Shown: positions 17,645 through 27,575, counted from the stretch's first letter. The stretch is DNA of 64,000 nt from Elusimicrobia bacterium GWA2_66_18 (GCA_001799675.1 MGTX01000017.1:60311-124310), one strand, 5' to 3'. Numbers and translations are program-made. The notes: generated from the letters alone by a model not told the origin.

Positions 17645-18202
17645 ATGGCCAAGACCCGGATCGTCCTGCTCCATAAGCCCTACGGGGTGGTCTCCCAGTT
17701 CTCCCGCCTCGACGACAAGACCACGCTCTCCCGCTACGGCCTGCCCGCGCTCGTCTACCCCGCTGGACGCCTGGACCACGACAGCGAGGGCCTGCTCCTG
17801 CTCACCGACGACGGTGGACTCGCCCGGCGGCTGACCGACCCTCGCTTCGGACACACGCGCACCTATTGGGTCCAGGTCGAGCGCGCCCCGGACGATGAGA
17901 CCCTGGCGCGCTTAGCCAAAGGCGTCGCCCTGACCGACGGCAAGACCCTGCCGTGCAGGGTTCGGCGCCTGGAAGCCGAGCCGGACCTGCCCCCGAGGGA
18001 TCCTCCCATCCGCGTGCGCTTGAACGTGCCCACTGCCTGGCTCGAGCTCACGTTGAAGGAGGGGCGCAACCGCCAGGTGCGGCGGATGACGGCGGCGATC
18101 GGCCACCCCACGCTGCGCTTGGTGCGCGCGGCGATCGGCAGGCTGACCCTGGGGGGGCTGGCGCCGGGACAATGGCGCTGGGTCAACCGCGCCGAACTCT
18201 AG
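17645..18202 (+). CDS. rluE: RsuA/RluE-family rRNA pseudouridine synthase
   Basis: Converts a uridine in rRNA to pseudouridine; RluE modifies 23S rRNA in E. coli. The 185 residues lack an S4 domain, as in RluE. Visible are HKPYGVVSQF (10-19), the catalytic loop PAGRLDHDSEGLLLLT with Asp-44, and the C-terminal KEGRNRQVRRM motif. The exact target uridine cannot be read from sequence. Its TAG stop lies in a CTAG tetranucleotide that is also the edge of the adjacent inverted-repeat element. Confidence 0.9.
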   Translation: MAKTRIVLLHKPYGVVSQFSRLDDKTTLSRYGLPALVYPAGRLDHDSEGLLLLTDDGGLARRLTDPRFGHTRTYWVQVERAPDDETLARLAKGVALTDGKTLPCRVRRLEAEPDLPPRDPPIRVRLNVPTAWLELTLKEGRNRQVRRMTAAIGHPTLRLVRAAIGRLTLGGLAPGQWRWVNRAEL

Positions 18203-18363
18203 GAGTGTGTCCGAGTAATAGCGTGGCCCTCGGAGGTTCGTATCCGACCGATGGCGTTGTTGCTCCTCGCTCAGATAGCTGCGGCTATCCTCGCTCGTCG
18301 CGCCTAGCTGAAAGGCAACGCCGTTCGACCGAGGGCTACGCTATTACTCGGACACACTCCTAG
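18199..18363. mobile_element. MITE-like element with 30-bp terminal inverted repeats and CTAG target duplication
   Basis: A non-coding segment bounded by near-perfect inverted repeats (18199-18233 and 18329-18363, one mismatch) that begin GGAGTGTGTCCGAGTAATAG. CTAG is present at both outer ends and could be a 4-bp target duplication of the YTAR type known for the IS5 group. The centre contains further short inverted parts but no open frame. It lies exactly between two convergent stop codons. A plain bidirectional terminator is the alternative; the length and the duplicated tetranucleotide favour a mobile element. Confidence 0.7.
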
Positions 18364-19601
18364 CGGCGGAAGCGGCTGCCGCCGCCGCGGGGGATGACGC
18401 GGCGGATACGGAAGCTGGAGGACAGCGGGGCCTTGTAGGAGTGCAGGCGCGGCGGCACGGCGTAGGCGAAGCCCTCGAGCGCCCGGCGCGGGATCTTCTG
18501 TCCGATGAACGCCTCGATCGACGGCAGCAGGCGCTCTTCTTCGAAAGAGACCAGCGTGATGGCGTCGCCTTCTGCGAAGGCGCGGCCGGTGCGGCCGATG
18601 CGGTGGACGTAGTCATCCGGGTGCTCGGGCACATCGTAGTTTATGACGTGGGAGACCTCGGGGACGTCCAAACCTCGTGCGGCGATGTCGGTGGCGACCA
18701 AGATCGTCTGTCGACCCTCGCGGAAATCCAGCATGGCCTTGTCGCGATCCTTCTGCGACAGGTCCGAGTGGAGCACGGCGCAGGCGACGTTCTTGCGCTT
18801 GAGTTGATCGGTCACGCGGTCGGCGCGCGCCTTGGTGCGCGTGAAGATGATGACGGAATCGACGCCGTCGAGCCGCAGGAGCGCGGTGACGAACTCGGCC
18901 TTCTGTCCCTCGGTGACGGGATAGATCCACTGCTTGACCGAGGTCGCCGTCGAGCGCGGACGATCCACCGCGACACGGACCGGCGAGCGCATGAACTCAT
19001 TGACGACGCGCTCGACCTCGGGCGGGATGGTCGCCGAGAACATCAGGGTCTGCCGGTCCTTGGGCAGCAGCTTCATGATGCGGCGCACGTCGGGCATGAA
19101 TCCCATGTCGAGCATGCGGTCCGCCTCATCGAGCACGGCCACTTTCACGTCGCTGAGATGGAAGGTTCCGGAACGAATATGATCGAGCAGGCGGCCGGGG
19201 GTCGCGACCACGACTTCAGCGCCGCGCTTGAGATCCTGGGTCTGGCTATGGAAACTAGCGCCTCCGATGATGAGCGCGCACTTGACCGGAGAAAAATTGG
19301 CGAGCTCTCCGACCGCCTTCTCGACCTGAGTCGCCAGCTCACGCGTCGGCACAAGAACCAGGGCTCTCACGCGCAAGCCCCCCTTGTGAGGATCCTTCGC
19401 CCGATCGTCGAGGAGCTTCTGGAGGAGGGGCATGACGAAAGCAACCGTCTTGCCGCTGCCCGTCATGGCGGAGCCGATAACGTCCTTGCCCGCCATGGAC
19501 TCGGGCAGGGACTTCTCCTGGATCGGCGTGGGAGCCGTGTAGCCGAGAGCTTTGAGTGCTTCGATGAGCTCGGATCTTAATCCGAGTCGAGTAAATGCCA
19601 T
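18360..19601 (-). CDS. DEAD-box RNA helicase (RhlE-like)
   Basis: ATP-dependent RNA remodelling, probably in ribosome assembly or mRNA turnover. The 413 residues contain the Q motif (TPIQ near 25), motif I AMTGSGKT (45-52; Met replaces the usual Gln), PTRELA (85-90), TPGR (134-137), DEAD (158-161), SAT (189-191) and the C-terminal HRIGRTGR motif VI. A short Arg/Gly-rich tail follows. A TATACT -10-like box (19619-19614) lies 12 nt before the ATG and no Shine-Dalgarno is visible. The stop uses the CTAG at the edge of the inverted-repeat element. Confidence 0.94.
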   Translation of the reverse strand: MAFTRLGLRSELIEALKALGYTAPTPIQEKSLPESMAGKDVIGSAMTGSGKTVAFVMPLLQKLLDDRAKDPHKGGLRVRALVLVPTRELATQVEKAVGELANFSPVKCALIIGGASFHSQTQDLKRGAEVVVATPGRLLDHIRSGTFHLSDVKVAVLDEADRMLDMGFMPDVRRIMKLLPKDRQTLMFSATIPPEVERVVNEFMRSPVRVAVDRPRSTATSVKQWIYPVTEGQKAEFVTALLRLDGVDSVIIFTRTKARADRVTDQLKRKNVACAVLHSDLSQKDRDKAMLDFREGRQTILVATDIAARGLDVPEVSHVINYDVPEHPDDYVHRIGRTGRAFAEGDAITLVSFEEERLLPSIEAFIGQKIPRRALEGFAYAVPPRLHSYKAPLSSSFRIRRVIPRGGGSRFRR

Positions 19602-19720
19602 GGAGACTTAGTGAGTATAGCACCCCAGGAGGCGTTTCCTCCATAGGCCCATCCCCCCCCCGTCCATTAGGTCCTAAGACCCAGGCCGTTCGGACCCGCC
19701 TCGGATACACTCTCCTCAAG

Positions 19721-20845
19721 ATGATCCGGCAATGGCGCGCACTGACGGCGCTGCTTATCCTCGTCCCGCCTCTCGATGCGCAAGTCTTAGCCGGGCGCGC
19801 AACCAGCCTCATCGTCACCACCCCCGTCCCCGCCTTCTCCGCCGCCGCGCCCTCGGCCTTCGCCGCGTCGCCGGCTCTCTCGCCTCTGACCCCCGCATTC
19901 CTGCCCTCCGCGGCCGAAGGACCGGCCGGGGTCTCGATCCTGGACGCTTTGCGCGAGGGCGGCTCCCCCGAGGAGTCCGCCGGACGGATCTCCTTCGACG
20001 GCTCCGAAGAATTCTCCTCCCCCTCCGGCGCGATCTACATCTTAAGACCGTTCAAGCATCCGGCGGTCCCCGGCGGCATCGCCCTAGTTCAGTCCCAACC
20101 GGCGCCCGCCTCAACCGTCCGCAGCGTCCCGGGAACCGAAGGCCTCCAGGGGGAAGCGCTCCTCGACAAGGTCGGTCAAATCGCCGCAAGTCACCAGAAG
20201 ACCAACGACTATCGCGCGGCTTCCCATTACATATTCAAGACCGCCGACCACCTGATGATCGGCGGCGTGTCCGGAGTGGTGGACGCCTACTCCGGCGTCT
20301 TCGTTCCCGGAAACAGCAGCGAGGGCGCCGACTACCCCGAGACCGGCGACCAGGACGGAGACGGCTATCACGAGAAGAACGGGATGAACATCGAGCACCT
20401 CTGGCCCCAGTCCCTCTTCGAACACAAACTGCCCATGCGGGCGGACATCCATCATCTGATGCCCACCTTTCAGCATCCCAACGGGGTCCGCGCCAATCTC
20501 CCGTTCGGCGAGGTCGAGGGCAAACCCGACTATCAAAACAACGCGGGCGCCAAGAGAGGCGGCGGTTTCTTCGAGCCCCCGGACATGACCAAGGGGCGCG
20601 CGGCGCGCGGCCTCCTCTACTTCTACTCGCGCTACAAGAAATCCTCCTTCTTCAACCGGCGCGTGGCCCGGTTCTGGAACGTCCAGATCGAGACCCTCCT
20701 GCGCTGGAACCGGCAGTTCCCGCCGGACGCTCAGGAGATGCGCCGCAACGACCTCGTCGAGCAGTATCAAGGCAACCGCAACCCGTTCGTCGACGATCCG
20801 GGCCTAGCCGACCTCATCGGCGCCGAGGCCCTGCGCGCCCACTAG
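19721..20845 (+). CDS. Exported endonuclease I (EndA/NucM family)
   Basis: Secreted or periplasmic non-specific nuclease. The ATG at 19721 is preferred over the in-frame one at 19595, since it directly precedes a signal peptide (MIRQWRALTALLILVPPLDA). After an Ala/Pro/Ser-rich stretch to about residue 110, the nuclease domain carries NIEHLWPQS with His-226 (proposed catalytic histidine in the family) and DIHHLMP downstream. Total length is 374 residues, longer than E. coli EndA because of the N-terminal extension. It is divergent from the helicase. Confidence 0.88.
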   Translation: MIRQWRALTALLILVPPLDAQVLAGRATSLIVTTPVPAFSAAAPSAFAASPALSPLTPAFLPSAAEGPAGVSILDALREGGSPEESAGRISFDGSEEFSSPSGAIYILRPFKHPAVPGGIALVQSQPAPASTVRSVPGTEGLQGEALLDKVGQIAASHQKTNDYRAASHYIFKTADHLMIGGVSGVVDAYSGVFVPGNSSEGADYPETGDQDGDGYHEKNGMNIEHLWPQSLFEHKLPMRADIHHLMPTFQHPNGVRANLPFGEVEGKPDYQNNAGAKRGGGFFEPPDMTKGRAARGLLYFYSRYKKSSFFNRRVARFWNVQIETLLRWNRQFPPDAQEMRRNDLVEQYQGNRNPFVDDPGLADLIGAEALRAH

Positions 20846-20909
20846 GAATGATTGATGGGGTAGGGGCCGACATCCTCAATGAAGGGCATAATCCATATCG
20901 GCATGATGA

Positions 20910-22046
20910 CTAATCTTCGTCGGCGCCGGACTTGACTCGGGGCGGCTTGCCCGCGGCAAGCCAGGCGAGGTAAGCCTCGAGGAAGGGGTCCAGGTCTCCG
21001 TCCATGACGCCGGCGATCTGGGAGGTCTGCTGGCCGGTCCGCAGGTCCTTGACCATCTGATAGGGCATGAAGACGTAGGAGCGGATCTGGTGACCCCAGG
21101 CGATGTCGCCCATCTCGCCGTAGTGCTTCTCCACGGCTGAGCGCTTCTTGTCGAGCTCGATCTGGTAGAGCTTGGCTTTCAGCATGCGCATGGCGTTTAG
21201 GCGGTTCTGCAGTTGTGAGCGCTCGGTCTGACAGGCGATAACGAGGCCGGAGGGATTATGGCGGATGCGCACGGCGGTCTCGACTTTGTTGACGTTCTGG
21301 CCGCCGGCGCCGCCGGAACGAAAGGTCTCCAACTCGATATCCGCCTCATTGACCTGGATATCGATCTCGTCTTCGATGTCGGGAACCACGTCGAGTGAGG
21401 CAAAGCTGGTGTGGCGGCGCTTATTGGCGTCGAAGGGGCTGATGCGGACCAGGCGGTGCACGCCCATCTCTCCCTTTAATAAACCGTAGGCGTTGGGGCC
21501 GCGCACGAAGGCGCCCACGCTCTTGATGCCGGCCCCGTCGCCCTTCTGGAACTCGGTGATCTGGACCTCGTAACCGTTCTTCTCCGTCCAGCGCAGATAC
21601 ATGCGCCAGAGCATCTCGGCCCAATCGCAGGCTTCGAGTCCGCCCGCGCCCGAGTGGAGGCTGATGATGGCGTCGTCCTTGTCGAACTCGCCGGAGAGCT
21701 TCAGCCGCATGTCCATGGCGCGCAGGAGTTTCTCGGCCTCAGCGAGACCCTGGAAGACTTCCCTGATCTCCCCCTCGTCGCGCGCCTCGACAGCCAACTC
21801 GCAGTGCGCCTTGAGGTCGTCGAGGGTCTTCTCGGCCTTCCGGTGCTCGGACAGGGTTTTCTTGAGGTCGTTGAGTTCCTTCGACTTCTTCTTGGCCTCG
21901 GCGGAATCCGTCCAGAAGGATGGCTCCCCCGCCTCGGCCTCGCGCGCCTCGACCTCCTTGTGCAACTTGGGGAGGTCCAGGAGCTTGGCGATCTTGGCCA
22001 GCAGGGCCCGCATTTCGTCGATTTTCCCGGCAGTCTCGGTGAACAT
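20910..22046 (-). CDS. prfB: Peptide chain release factor 2
   Basis: Recognises UGA and UAA stop codons and triggers peptide release. The 378 residues show the RF2 anticodon tripeptide SPF (203-205) and the catalytic GGQ (248-250). The frame is continuous from the ATG. The position where many prfB genes carry CTTTGAC for autoregulatory frameshifting reads CTCCTGGAC here (codons 22-24), so the programmed frameshift is absent. A -10-like TAAAAT (22059-22054) lies 7 nt before the ATG; no Shine-Dalgarno is seen. It follows the TPR gene by 32 bp. Confidence 0.96.
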   Translation of the reverse strand: MFTETAGKIDEMRALLAKIAKLLDLPKLHKEVEAREAEAGEPSFWTDSAEAKKKSKELNDLKKTLSEHRKAEKTLDDLKAHCELAVEARDEGEIREVFQGLAEAEKLLRAMDMRLKLSGEFDKDDAIISLHSGAGGLEACDWAEMLWRMYLRWTEKNGYEVQITEFQKGDGAGIKSVGAFVRGPNAYGLLKGEMGVHRLVRISPFDANKRRHTSFASLDVVPDIEDEIDIQVNEADIELETFRSGGAGGQNVNKVETAVRIRHNPSGLVIACQTERSQLQNRLNAMRMLKAKLYQIELDKKRSAVEKHYGEMGDIAWGHQIRSYVFMPYQMVKDLRTGQQTSQIAGVMDGDLDPFLEAYLAWLAAGKPPRVKSGADED

Positions 22047-22078
22047 CAGCGTTATTTTAGGAAATCCGAACCCCTGAG

Positions 22079-23518
22079 CTACTTGGCTTCGAGCTTGGCC
22101 GCGCGGTCAGTCGCCTTCTTGGCGAGCTTGTGCGACGGGAACTTACTCGCGACTTCCCTGTAGACCTCGATGGCCTTGGCGTTGTCCTTGAGATCGTCTT
22201 CGTAGACGCCGGCCGCGTCGTAGAGGGACTGCGGGGCCTCCTTGGCGCCGGCGTAATCATCGGAGATCTTGCGCAGGAGTTCGGCCTGACGGCGTGAGTC
22301 CTTGAGGTCGCGGCGGGCGACCTCGGATGCCTGGAGCAGGGCGTCGACGCCGTCCTGACCGCCGTGCATCTGGGACAACTGCATCAGGATCTTGAGCGCC
22401 TCCTCGGGCTTGCTCAGCCGCTCGCGCTGAAGCCTGGCCATGGCCTTGAGGGCTCTCAGCGAACCCGCGGTCTTGGGAAAATTCTTGACGATCTTCTCGT
22501 GCATTTCCACGGCGAGGTCGTACTGGCGCAGCTTGTCGTCGAAGAGATGGGCCGAGCGCTCGATAGCGCCCAGCATCTCGGGCGCCTTCGGGTACTTCTC
22601 GACCAAGTCCTGATAGGCGTCGATGGCTTTCTTCGGATCGCGCACCGAATCGGCGTACAGGTCGCCCATCGCCATCTGCGCCTGCGGACGCAGCGGGCTG
22701 TTCGGGTGCATCGCTAGAAGCTTGCGCCAGGCGAGCATGGAGGCCGCGGCCTTCCCGTTTGCTCCTTGCAGGCGCGCCAGCGCGGACAGCATCTTATCGC
22801 CGTCCTTGTGGTTCTGAAAACGGACCGAGAAGTCGCGAATCTCCTCGGCGACGGACTCCGAGAGGGTCTCGCCGACCTGCTCGGCCGCCTTCTGCCATAG
22901 GGCGCAGAGGCGGTCGGCTCTGTCCGCGGCCTCCGGCAGCTTGACGAGCTCACTCAGCAGCGGACGCTGCTTGCGCGAGCCCTTCTTCTCGACGAGCTCC
23001 AAATAGGACGATTTCGCGCGCAGGGCCGTCTTGTTCGCGGGGTACTCGTAGAGCAGACGCAGATACACGGTCAATGCCGACTGCCACTCTCCCTTTTTTT
23101 GCTTAAGCCCGGCTAGAAGAAACATCGCCTCCGGCGCCTGGGCCGACTCGGGATGTCGGAGAACGAAGAGCTGCAGGTCTTCCATCGCCGCTTCCGAGAC
23201 CGCGCCGTCCGCGTCCTCCGCCGAAGACTTGACGAAGGCCCACTCCTCGTCGATGCCGGCCGGAGGCAGAGGCTTGGTCTCCTCGACCTTCGCAGAAACC
23301 ACCTCGATCTTCGCGGGCTTCTCCAAGATCGGCTCCGGCTTCGATTCGACCGGAGGTTCGGCTTTCGGCTCCGCGGCGGGCTCCGCCTCCGGCGCGGGCT
23401 TGGTCTCGGCCTGGGGCGCCGGCATCACTTCATCGACCGCGTCGGACTGCGCCGTGGGAGCGGCTTCCTGAGCGACGGCCGTTCCGGCGAGAGCCGTGAG
23501 AAGAATAAGGGCCTTCAT
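22079..23518 (-). CDS. Exported TPR-repeat protein
   Basis: I recognise no named family. The 479 residues begin with a signal peptide ([16 protein letters not shown]), followed by a Pro/Glu/Ala/Lys-rich low-complexity region (20-90) and tetratricopeptide-like helical repeats from about 95 to the end, for example [20 protein letters not shown] near the C-terminus. The architecture resembles periplasmic scaffold proteins such as YbgF or BamD, but the specific motifs are not seen. It overlaps cbs by 4 bp (ATGA). Confidence 0.82.
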   Translation of the reverse strand: MKALILLTALAGTAVAQEAAPTAQSDAVDEVMPAPQAETKPAPEAEPAAEPKAEPPVESKPEPILEKPAKIEVVSAKVEETKPLPPAGIDEEWAFVKSSAEDADGAVSEAAMEDLQLFVLRHPESAQAPEAMFLLAGLKQKKGEWQSALTVYLRLLYEYPANKTALRAKSSYLELVEKKGSRKQRPLLSELVKLPEAADRADRLCALWQKAAEQVGETLSESVAEEIRDFSVRFQNHKDGDKMLSALARLQGANGKAAASMLAWRKLLAMHPNSPLRPQAQMAMGDLYADSVRDPKKAIDAYQDLVEKYPKAPEMLGAIERSAHLFDDKLRQYDLAVEMHEKIVKNFPKTAGSLRALKAMARLQRERLSKPEEALKILMQLSQMHGGQDGVDALLQASEVARRDLKDSRRQAELLRKISDDYAGAKEAPQSLYDAAGVYEDDLKDNAKAIEVYREVASKFPSHKLAKKATDRAAKLEAK

Positions 23519-24903
23519 TCGCGTTCCTCCGAGGAGATCGAGACGGCGTTGATCACGTCGTATTTGGTGACGATATCGTAAGAGTTCTTGCCCGTATGCA
23601 CCAGCACCGCGGGGCGGTCGGGCGTGAAGTAGCGAAGAATGACCTCGATGCGCGTCTGCGGCATGATGACGGGCAGGGCTTGACCCATCGCCTCGCGCAC
23701 GATCATCTTCTTGATCTCGCGGCCCTTCAGCATCTGCCCCAGCACGTCGTCATCGAAGACCGTTCCCACCACCTTGCCCTTCTCGAGGACCGGCATCTGT
23801 GAGATATCGTGCGTGCGCATGACGCCCATGGCGGAGAAGAGCGTGTCCGTGGTCTTGGCCGTGGCCAGGGCCTTGACCTTGCCGCGCTTGCGCTTGATCG
23901 CCAGCACGTCGGAGGCCTTCAGCGCCGTCTCGCTCTCGAAGTACTGGTTCTCCTTCATCCACTCGTCGTTGTAGATCTTGGAGAGGTAGCGCATGCCCGT
24001 GTCGGGCAGGAGGATGACCATGAAGTCCTTCGCGGAGAGCTGCTTGGCGTACTCCAGACCCGCCCAGACCGCCGAGCCGCCGGAGCCTCCGCCCAGCAGG
24101 CCCTCCATGCGCGCCAGTTTGCGCGTCATGAGGAACGAGTCGCGGTCGGTGACCCGCAGGACGTCGTCGACGATCCCCAGGTCCATCGTGCCGGGGAAGA
24201 TGTCCTCGCCGATGCCCTCGACGACGTAAGGCTTGGCCACACCCGTGCGGCCGTGGACGATCTTATCGTAATACAAGGAGCCGACGGGGTCGGCGCCGAT
24301 GACCTTGACCTTCGGATTCTGCTCCTTGAGGTACTTGGCCACGCCCGAGATGGTCCCGCCCGTGCCCATGCCGGCCACGAAGTGCGTGATCATCCCCTCG
24401 GAGTCCTGCCAGATCTCCGGCCCCGTCGTTCGGTAGTGCGCGCGCGGGTTCTCCGGGTTCTCGTACTGGTTGGGGTGGTAGGCGTTCGGGATCTCCGCCG
24501 TCAGCTTGTCCGCCACGCAGTAGTAGGAGCGCGGGTCGCTGGGCTCCACCGCGGTCGGACAGACGATGACCTCGGCCCCCAGCGCCTTGAGCAGGTTGAT
24601 TTTTTCGCGCGACTGCTTGTCCGTGATGGTGAAGATGAGTTTGTAGCCGCGAAGAGCCGCGACCAGGGCCAAACCGATGCCCGTGTTTCCCGAGGTCCCC
24701 TCGATGATGGTGCCGCCGGGCTTCAGGAGCCCCCTGCGCTCCGCCTCGTCGATCATGGCCACGCCGATGCGGTCCTTGACCGACCCGCCGGGGTTCATGA
24801 ACTCGGCCTTCACGTAGATCAGGGGCTTGAGGCCCTTGGCCAGCCGGTTGAGCCGGATGAGGGGCGTGCCGCCGATCGTCTCCAACACGTTCTCGTAGCG
24901 CAT
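23515..24903 (-). CDS. Cystathionine beta-synthase / O-acetylserine sulfhydrylase-type PLP enzyme with CBS domains
   Basis: PLP fold-type II enzyme joining serine or acetylserine with homocysteine or sulfide. Residues 1-320 form the catalytic core, with PGGSVKDR (PLP lysine Lys-43) and EGTSGNTG. Residues about 340-460 form two CBS domains (SQMPVLEKGKVVGTVFDDD and the terminal pair), which place it with cystathionine beta-synthases rather than short CysK. There is no N-terminal haem-binding segment. AGGAG lies 6 nt upstream of the ATG. Its position in a replication and repair operon (dnaX-recR) is unusual. Confidence 0.88.
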   Translation of the reverse strand: MRYENVLETIGGTPLIRLNRLAKGLKPLIYVKAEFMNPGGSVKDRIGVAMIDEAERRGLLKPGGTIIEGTSGNTGIGLALVAALRGYKLIFTITDKQSREKINLLKALGAEVIVCPTAVEPSDPRSYYCVADKLTAEIPNAYHPNQYENPENPRAHYRTTGPEIWQDSEGMITHFVAGMGTGGTISGVAKYLKEQNPKVKVIGADPVGSLYYDKIVHGRTGVAKPYVVEGIGEDIFPGTMDLGIVDDVLRVTDRDSFLMTRKLARMEGLLGGGSGGSAVWAGLEYAKQLSAKDFMVILLPDTGMRYLSKIYNDEWMKENQYFESETALKASDVLAIKRKRGKVKALATAKTTDTLFSAMGVMRTHDISQMPVLEKGKVVGTVFDDDVLGQMLKGREIKKMIVREAMGQALPVIMPQTRIEVILRYFTPDRPAVLVHTGKNSYDIVTKYDVINAVSISSEERE

Positions 24904-24912
24904 GGCTTTCTC

Positions 24913-25506
24913 CTAGAATTCACGCCGCCCGGTCAGGGCGTGCGAGAGAGTGCGTTCGTCCATGTAATCGAGGTCGCCGCCCATGGGAACGCCGTGGGCG
25001 ATGCGCGTGATCTTGACGGGCAACGACTTGAGAATTTGGCCCAGATAAAGGGCCGTGGCCTCGCCCTCGGTGTCGGGATCGGTCGCGAGGATCACCTCGC
25101 GCACGCAGCCCCCGGCGGCCTTCAGGCGGTCGATGAGCTCGCGGACCTTGATGCGCTCGGGCCCCACGCCGTCGAGCGGCGAGAGCGAGCCGTGAAGGAT
25201 GTGGTAGAGGCCGTGGAAGGCGCGGGAGCGCTCGAAGGCGGCCGCGTCCTGAGGCTCCTCGACGACGCAGAGCAGGGCTTGGTCCCGGCCCGGGTCGGAG
25301 CAGATCTTGCAGACCTCGCGGTCCGTAAAATCCCCGCAGCGCGCGCAGAAGCGCATGGCGTCCTTGGCGTCGAGCAGGGTCTCGACGAGGTTCTCCACCT
25401 CGGCGCGAGGAGAGCGCAGGATGTGGAGGGTCAGGCGCTCGGCCTGCTTGGGCCCCACGCCGGGAAGGCGCTTGAGGGCCGCGATCAGGCGTTCAAGGCT
25501 TTTCAC
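24913..25506 (-). CDS. recR: Recombination mediator RecR
   Basis: Works with RecO/RecF to load RecA on gapped DNA. The 197 residues show an N-terminal helix-hairpin-helix (KRLPGVGPKQAERL), a C4 zinc finger (CARCGDFTDREVCKIC) and a Toprim domain (VILATDPDTEGEATALYL). It begins with GTG, overlapping the dnaX stop as GTGA. The dnaX-recR pairing is common in bacteria. Confidence 0.96.
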   Translation of the reverse strand: MKSLERLIAALKRLPGVGPKQAERLTLHILRSPRAEVENLVETLLDAKDAMRFCARCGDFTDREVCKICSDPGRDQALLCVVEEPQDAAAFERSRAFHGLYHILHGSLSPLDGVGPERIKVRELIDRLKAAGGCVREVILATDPDTEGEATALYLGQILKSLPVKITRIAHGVPMGGDLDYMDERTLSHALTGRREF

Positions 25507-27152
25507 GGCGCCGGTTTCTTCACGATTCGGGCCTTGCCGCCGAAGACGCCCTCGGCCTTCCGGAGGGCGTTCGGGCCGCCCGCGTCGGCCGCCTCGGTCA
25601 CGTCCTTCCAGCGCGTGCCGGCGGGCGCGCCGCCGGACGGATCGGGCACGCCCGTGTCCACGATCAGCGTCGGGGAGGCGGGAGCCGTGCCGCCCAGGGC
25701 CAACTCGACGATCAAGGCGCGGCCGGCCAGACCGGCCAGCGTCTCCTCCAAGAACGCCTGCGAACGCAGGGCCATGTCGCGATCGAAGGGCTTGACGAAG
25801 CGGATCGTCCAGCCGCCGTCGGGACGGACCTCGTGCGCGCAGTTCTGCAGGGTCGCGCCGAGGGAAATCTTCCCCTTGGCGACCGCTTCAACGAAGGCCT
25901 CCCAGGTCGGACCGCTTCCGGCGACGGACGCAGGCGACGGAGCCGGCGGCTTGGGCGCGGGGGCCGGCGACGGCTTATGGGCCGGGATCGGGGAAATGTC
26001 CGGACCGCCGTCCCCGGCGTTGAGGCGCTTCTCGAGCGCCTCCAGGCGCGCGAGCCATGCGCCCAGGTCGTGCGCGGATTCCAGGGCGGAGAACAGCCCC
26101 AACTCCAGGGCCAGCCGGGGCGAATCGCCGAAGCGCAGTTCCTCCAAGGTCCGATTGAAGCGGCGCAGGAGGAAGCTCAAGGCCTCGGCGGTCGCCTCCG
26201 GAAAAGACTTCGACCAGACGGCGTCGGCGGGCTCGCCCGCGCCCAACTTCTCAAGGTAGACCCCCTCCAGCGCGGCGCGCAGATCCTTGAGGAACTGCGC
26301 GGGCTCCACGCCCTCCTCGTAGACCTTCTTAAGCCAGACGGCCAGCGCCTGGGGGTCATGCGCCAGCAGGGCCTGCGCCGCGCCCAGGAGCATCTCCTGG
26401 GGCGTGAAGCCGAACATCTCGCGCACGGTCGCGAGCGTGACCTTGCCTTCGTCCACACAGCGGCACTGGTCGAGGAGACCGATGGCGTCGCGCAGGGAGC
26501 CCTCGGCGGCGCGAGAGAGAAGCTGGAGCGCCTCGCCGTCCACGGAGATATTCTCCTTCTTGGCGATGCAGGCCAAATGCGCGGCGAGCGCGTCCGGGGC
26601 GACCGGGCGGAACTTGAAGCGCTGGCAGCGCGAGGAGATCGTGGCCGGGACCTTATGGACCTCGGTAGTGGCCAGGATGAAGATCACGTGCGCCGGGGGC
26701 TCTTCGACTGTCTTCAGGAGCGCGTTGAAAGCCGAGGTGGAGAGCATGTGCGTCTCGTCAATGATGAAGACCTTGTAGCGATCGCGCGCGGGCGCCAGGG
26801 CCACGGTCTCGATAATGACCTTGCGGACGTCGTCGACGCCGGTGTTGGACGCGGCGTCCATCTCCATCACGTCCAGGCTGGAGGAGATCGTGATCTCGCG
26901 GCAGGACGCGCACTCGTCGCAGGGCTCGGGCGTCGGACCCTTCACGCAGTTGAGGGCCTTGGCGAGTATGCGCGCCGTGGTGGTCTTGCCGCAGCCGCGC
27001 GGCCCGGTGAAGAGGTAGGCGTGGTGCAGACGCTTGGCCGCCAGGGCGTTCTGGAGCGTCTGCGAGACGGCGGGCTGGCCGACCAACTCCTCGAAACCCT
27101 GCGGGCGGTACTTGCGCGCCAGGACCTGATAGGCCGCCTTCTCCCTGCTCAC
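25503..27152 (-). CDS. dnaX: DNA polymerase III subunit gamma/tau
   Basis: Clamp-loader ATPase organising the replisome. The GTG at 27152 is preferred: it overlaps the DoxX gene stop as GTGA and is followed directly by the conserved YQVLARKYRPQGFEELVGQ; the open frame upstream is only a shadow. The protein has 549 residues, with Walker A GPRGCGKT (50-57), zinc cysteines (69, 78, 81, 84), sensor and lid domains, and a Pro/Ala linker (about 400-425) before a C-terminal tau-like domain. No A-rich slippery site for gamma production was noticed. Confidence 0.95.
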   Translation of the reverse strand: MSREKAAYQVLARKYRPQGFEELVGQPAVSQTLQNALAAKRLHHAYLFTGPRGCGKTTTARILAKALNCVKGPTPEPCDECASCREITISSSLDVMEMDAASNTGVDDVRKVIIETVALAPARDRYKVFIIDETHMLSTSAFNALLKTVEEPPAHVIFILATTEVHKVPATISSRCQRFKFRPVAPDALAAHLACIAKKENISVDGEALQLLSRAAEGSLRDAIGLLDQCRCVDEGKVTLATVREMFGFTPQEMLLGAAQALLAHDPQALAVWLKKVYEEGVEPAQFLKDLRAALEGVYLEKLGAGEPADAVWSKSFPEATAEALSFLLRRFNRTLEELRFGDSPRLALELGLFSALESAHDLGAWLARLEALEKRLNAGDGGPDISPIPAHKPSPAPAPKPPAPSPASVAGSGPTWEAFVEAVAKGKISLGATLQNCAHEVRPDGGWTIRFVKPFDRDMALRSQAFLEETLAGLAGRALIVELALGGTAPASPTLIVDTGVPDPSGGAPAGTRWKDVTEAADAGGPNALRKAEGVFGGKARIVKKPAP

Positions 27153-27568
27153 GACGGCCTCACGTCGCCCTCGAGGCTGATGGGCCCGGGACCGAAAGCG
27201 ATGACGTGGAGCAACCCGCCGAGGATGGCGACGTTCTTGAGGAGTTGGATGCGCTGGTCCGGGGCGGTGTGGAAAACCCAGGTCGCGGCGACAAGGAAGA
27301 CGGCCAGGGCGCCGGCGCCCCAGCGCGTCTTGTAGCCCAGGATGAGCGCGACCGAGCCGGTGGCCTCCAGGGCGATGGAAGCCGCGCACAGCAAGGTTGA
27401 GGCGGGCAAACCGTGAAGCTCCATGAACTGGAGCGTCCCGCCGAAGTTGGTGATCTTCCCGAACGCCGAGGCGAGGAAGATGATGGCGAGGAAGAGACGC
27501 CCGACCAAGGCGAGCACATCGTCGGTGTTCACGGCGAGATGGTACGACTTGCCCGGAGAGGCTGTCAA
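27149..27568 (-). CDS. DoxX-family membrane protein
   Basis: Small four-helix inner-membrane protein; family members are linked to redox or quinone chemistry, but the function is not established. Hydrophobic segments lie at about 18-38, 58-76, 80-100 and 110-128, with GRLFLAIIFLASAFGKI typical of DoxX. Two starts are possible: TTG at 27568 (139 aa) or GTG at 27532 (127 aa, closer to the first helix). No Shine-Dalgarno supports either. It heads the dnaX-recR-cbs-TPR chain. Confidence 0.85.
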   Translation of the reverse strand: MTASPGKSYHLAVNTDDVLALVGRLFLAIIFLASAFGKITNFGGTLQFMELHGLPASTLLCAASIALEATGSVALILGYKTRWGAGALAVFLVAATWVFHTAPDQRIQLLKNVAILGGLLHVIAFGPGPISLEGDVRPS

Positions 27569-27575
27569 AGCCCTG

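Noticed and set aside
18199-18363. Full insertion sequence
   Set aside because: Only about 157 bp between the CTAG ends, with no transposase frame.
27153-27389. N-terminal extension of dnaX
   Set aside because: It lies over the DoxX gene and is motif-free; GTG at 27152 overlaps the DoxX stop and precedes the conserved start.
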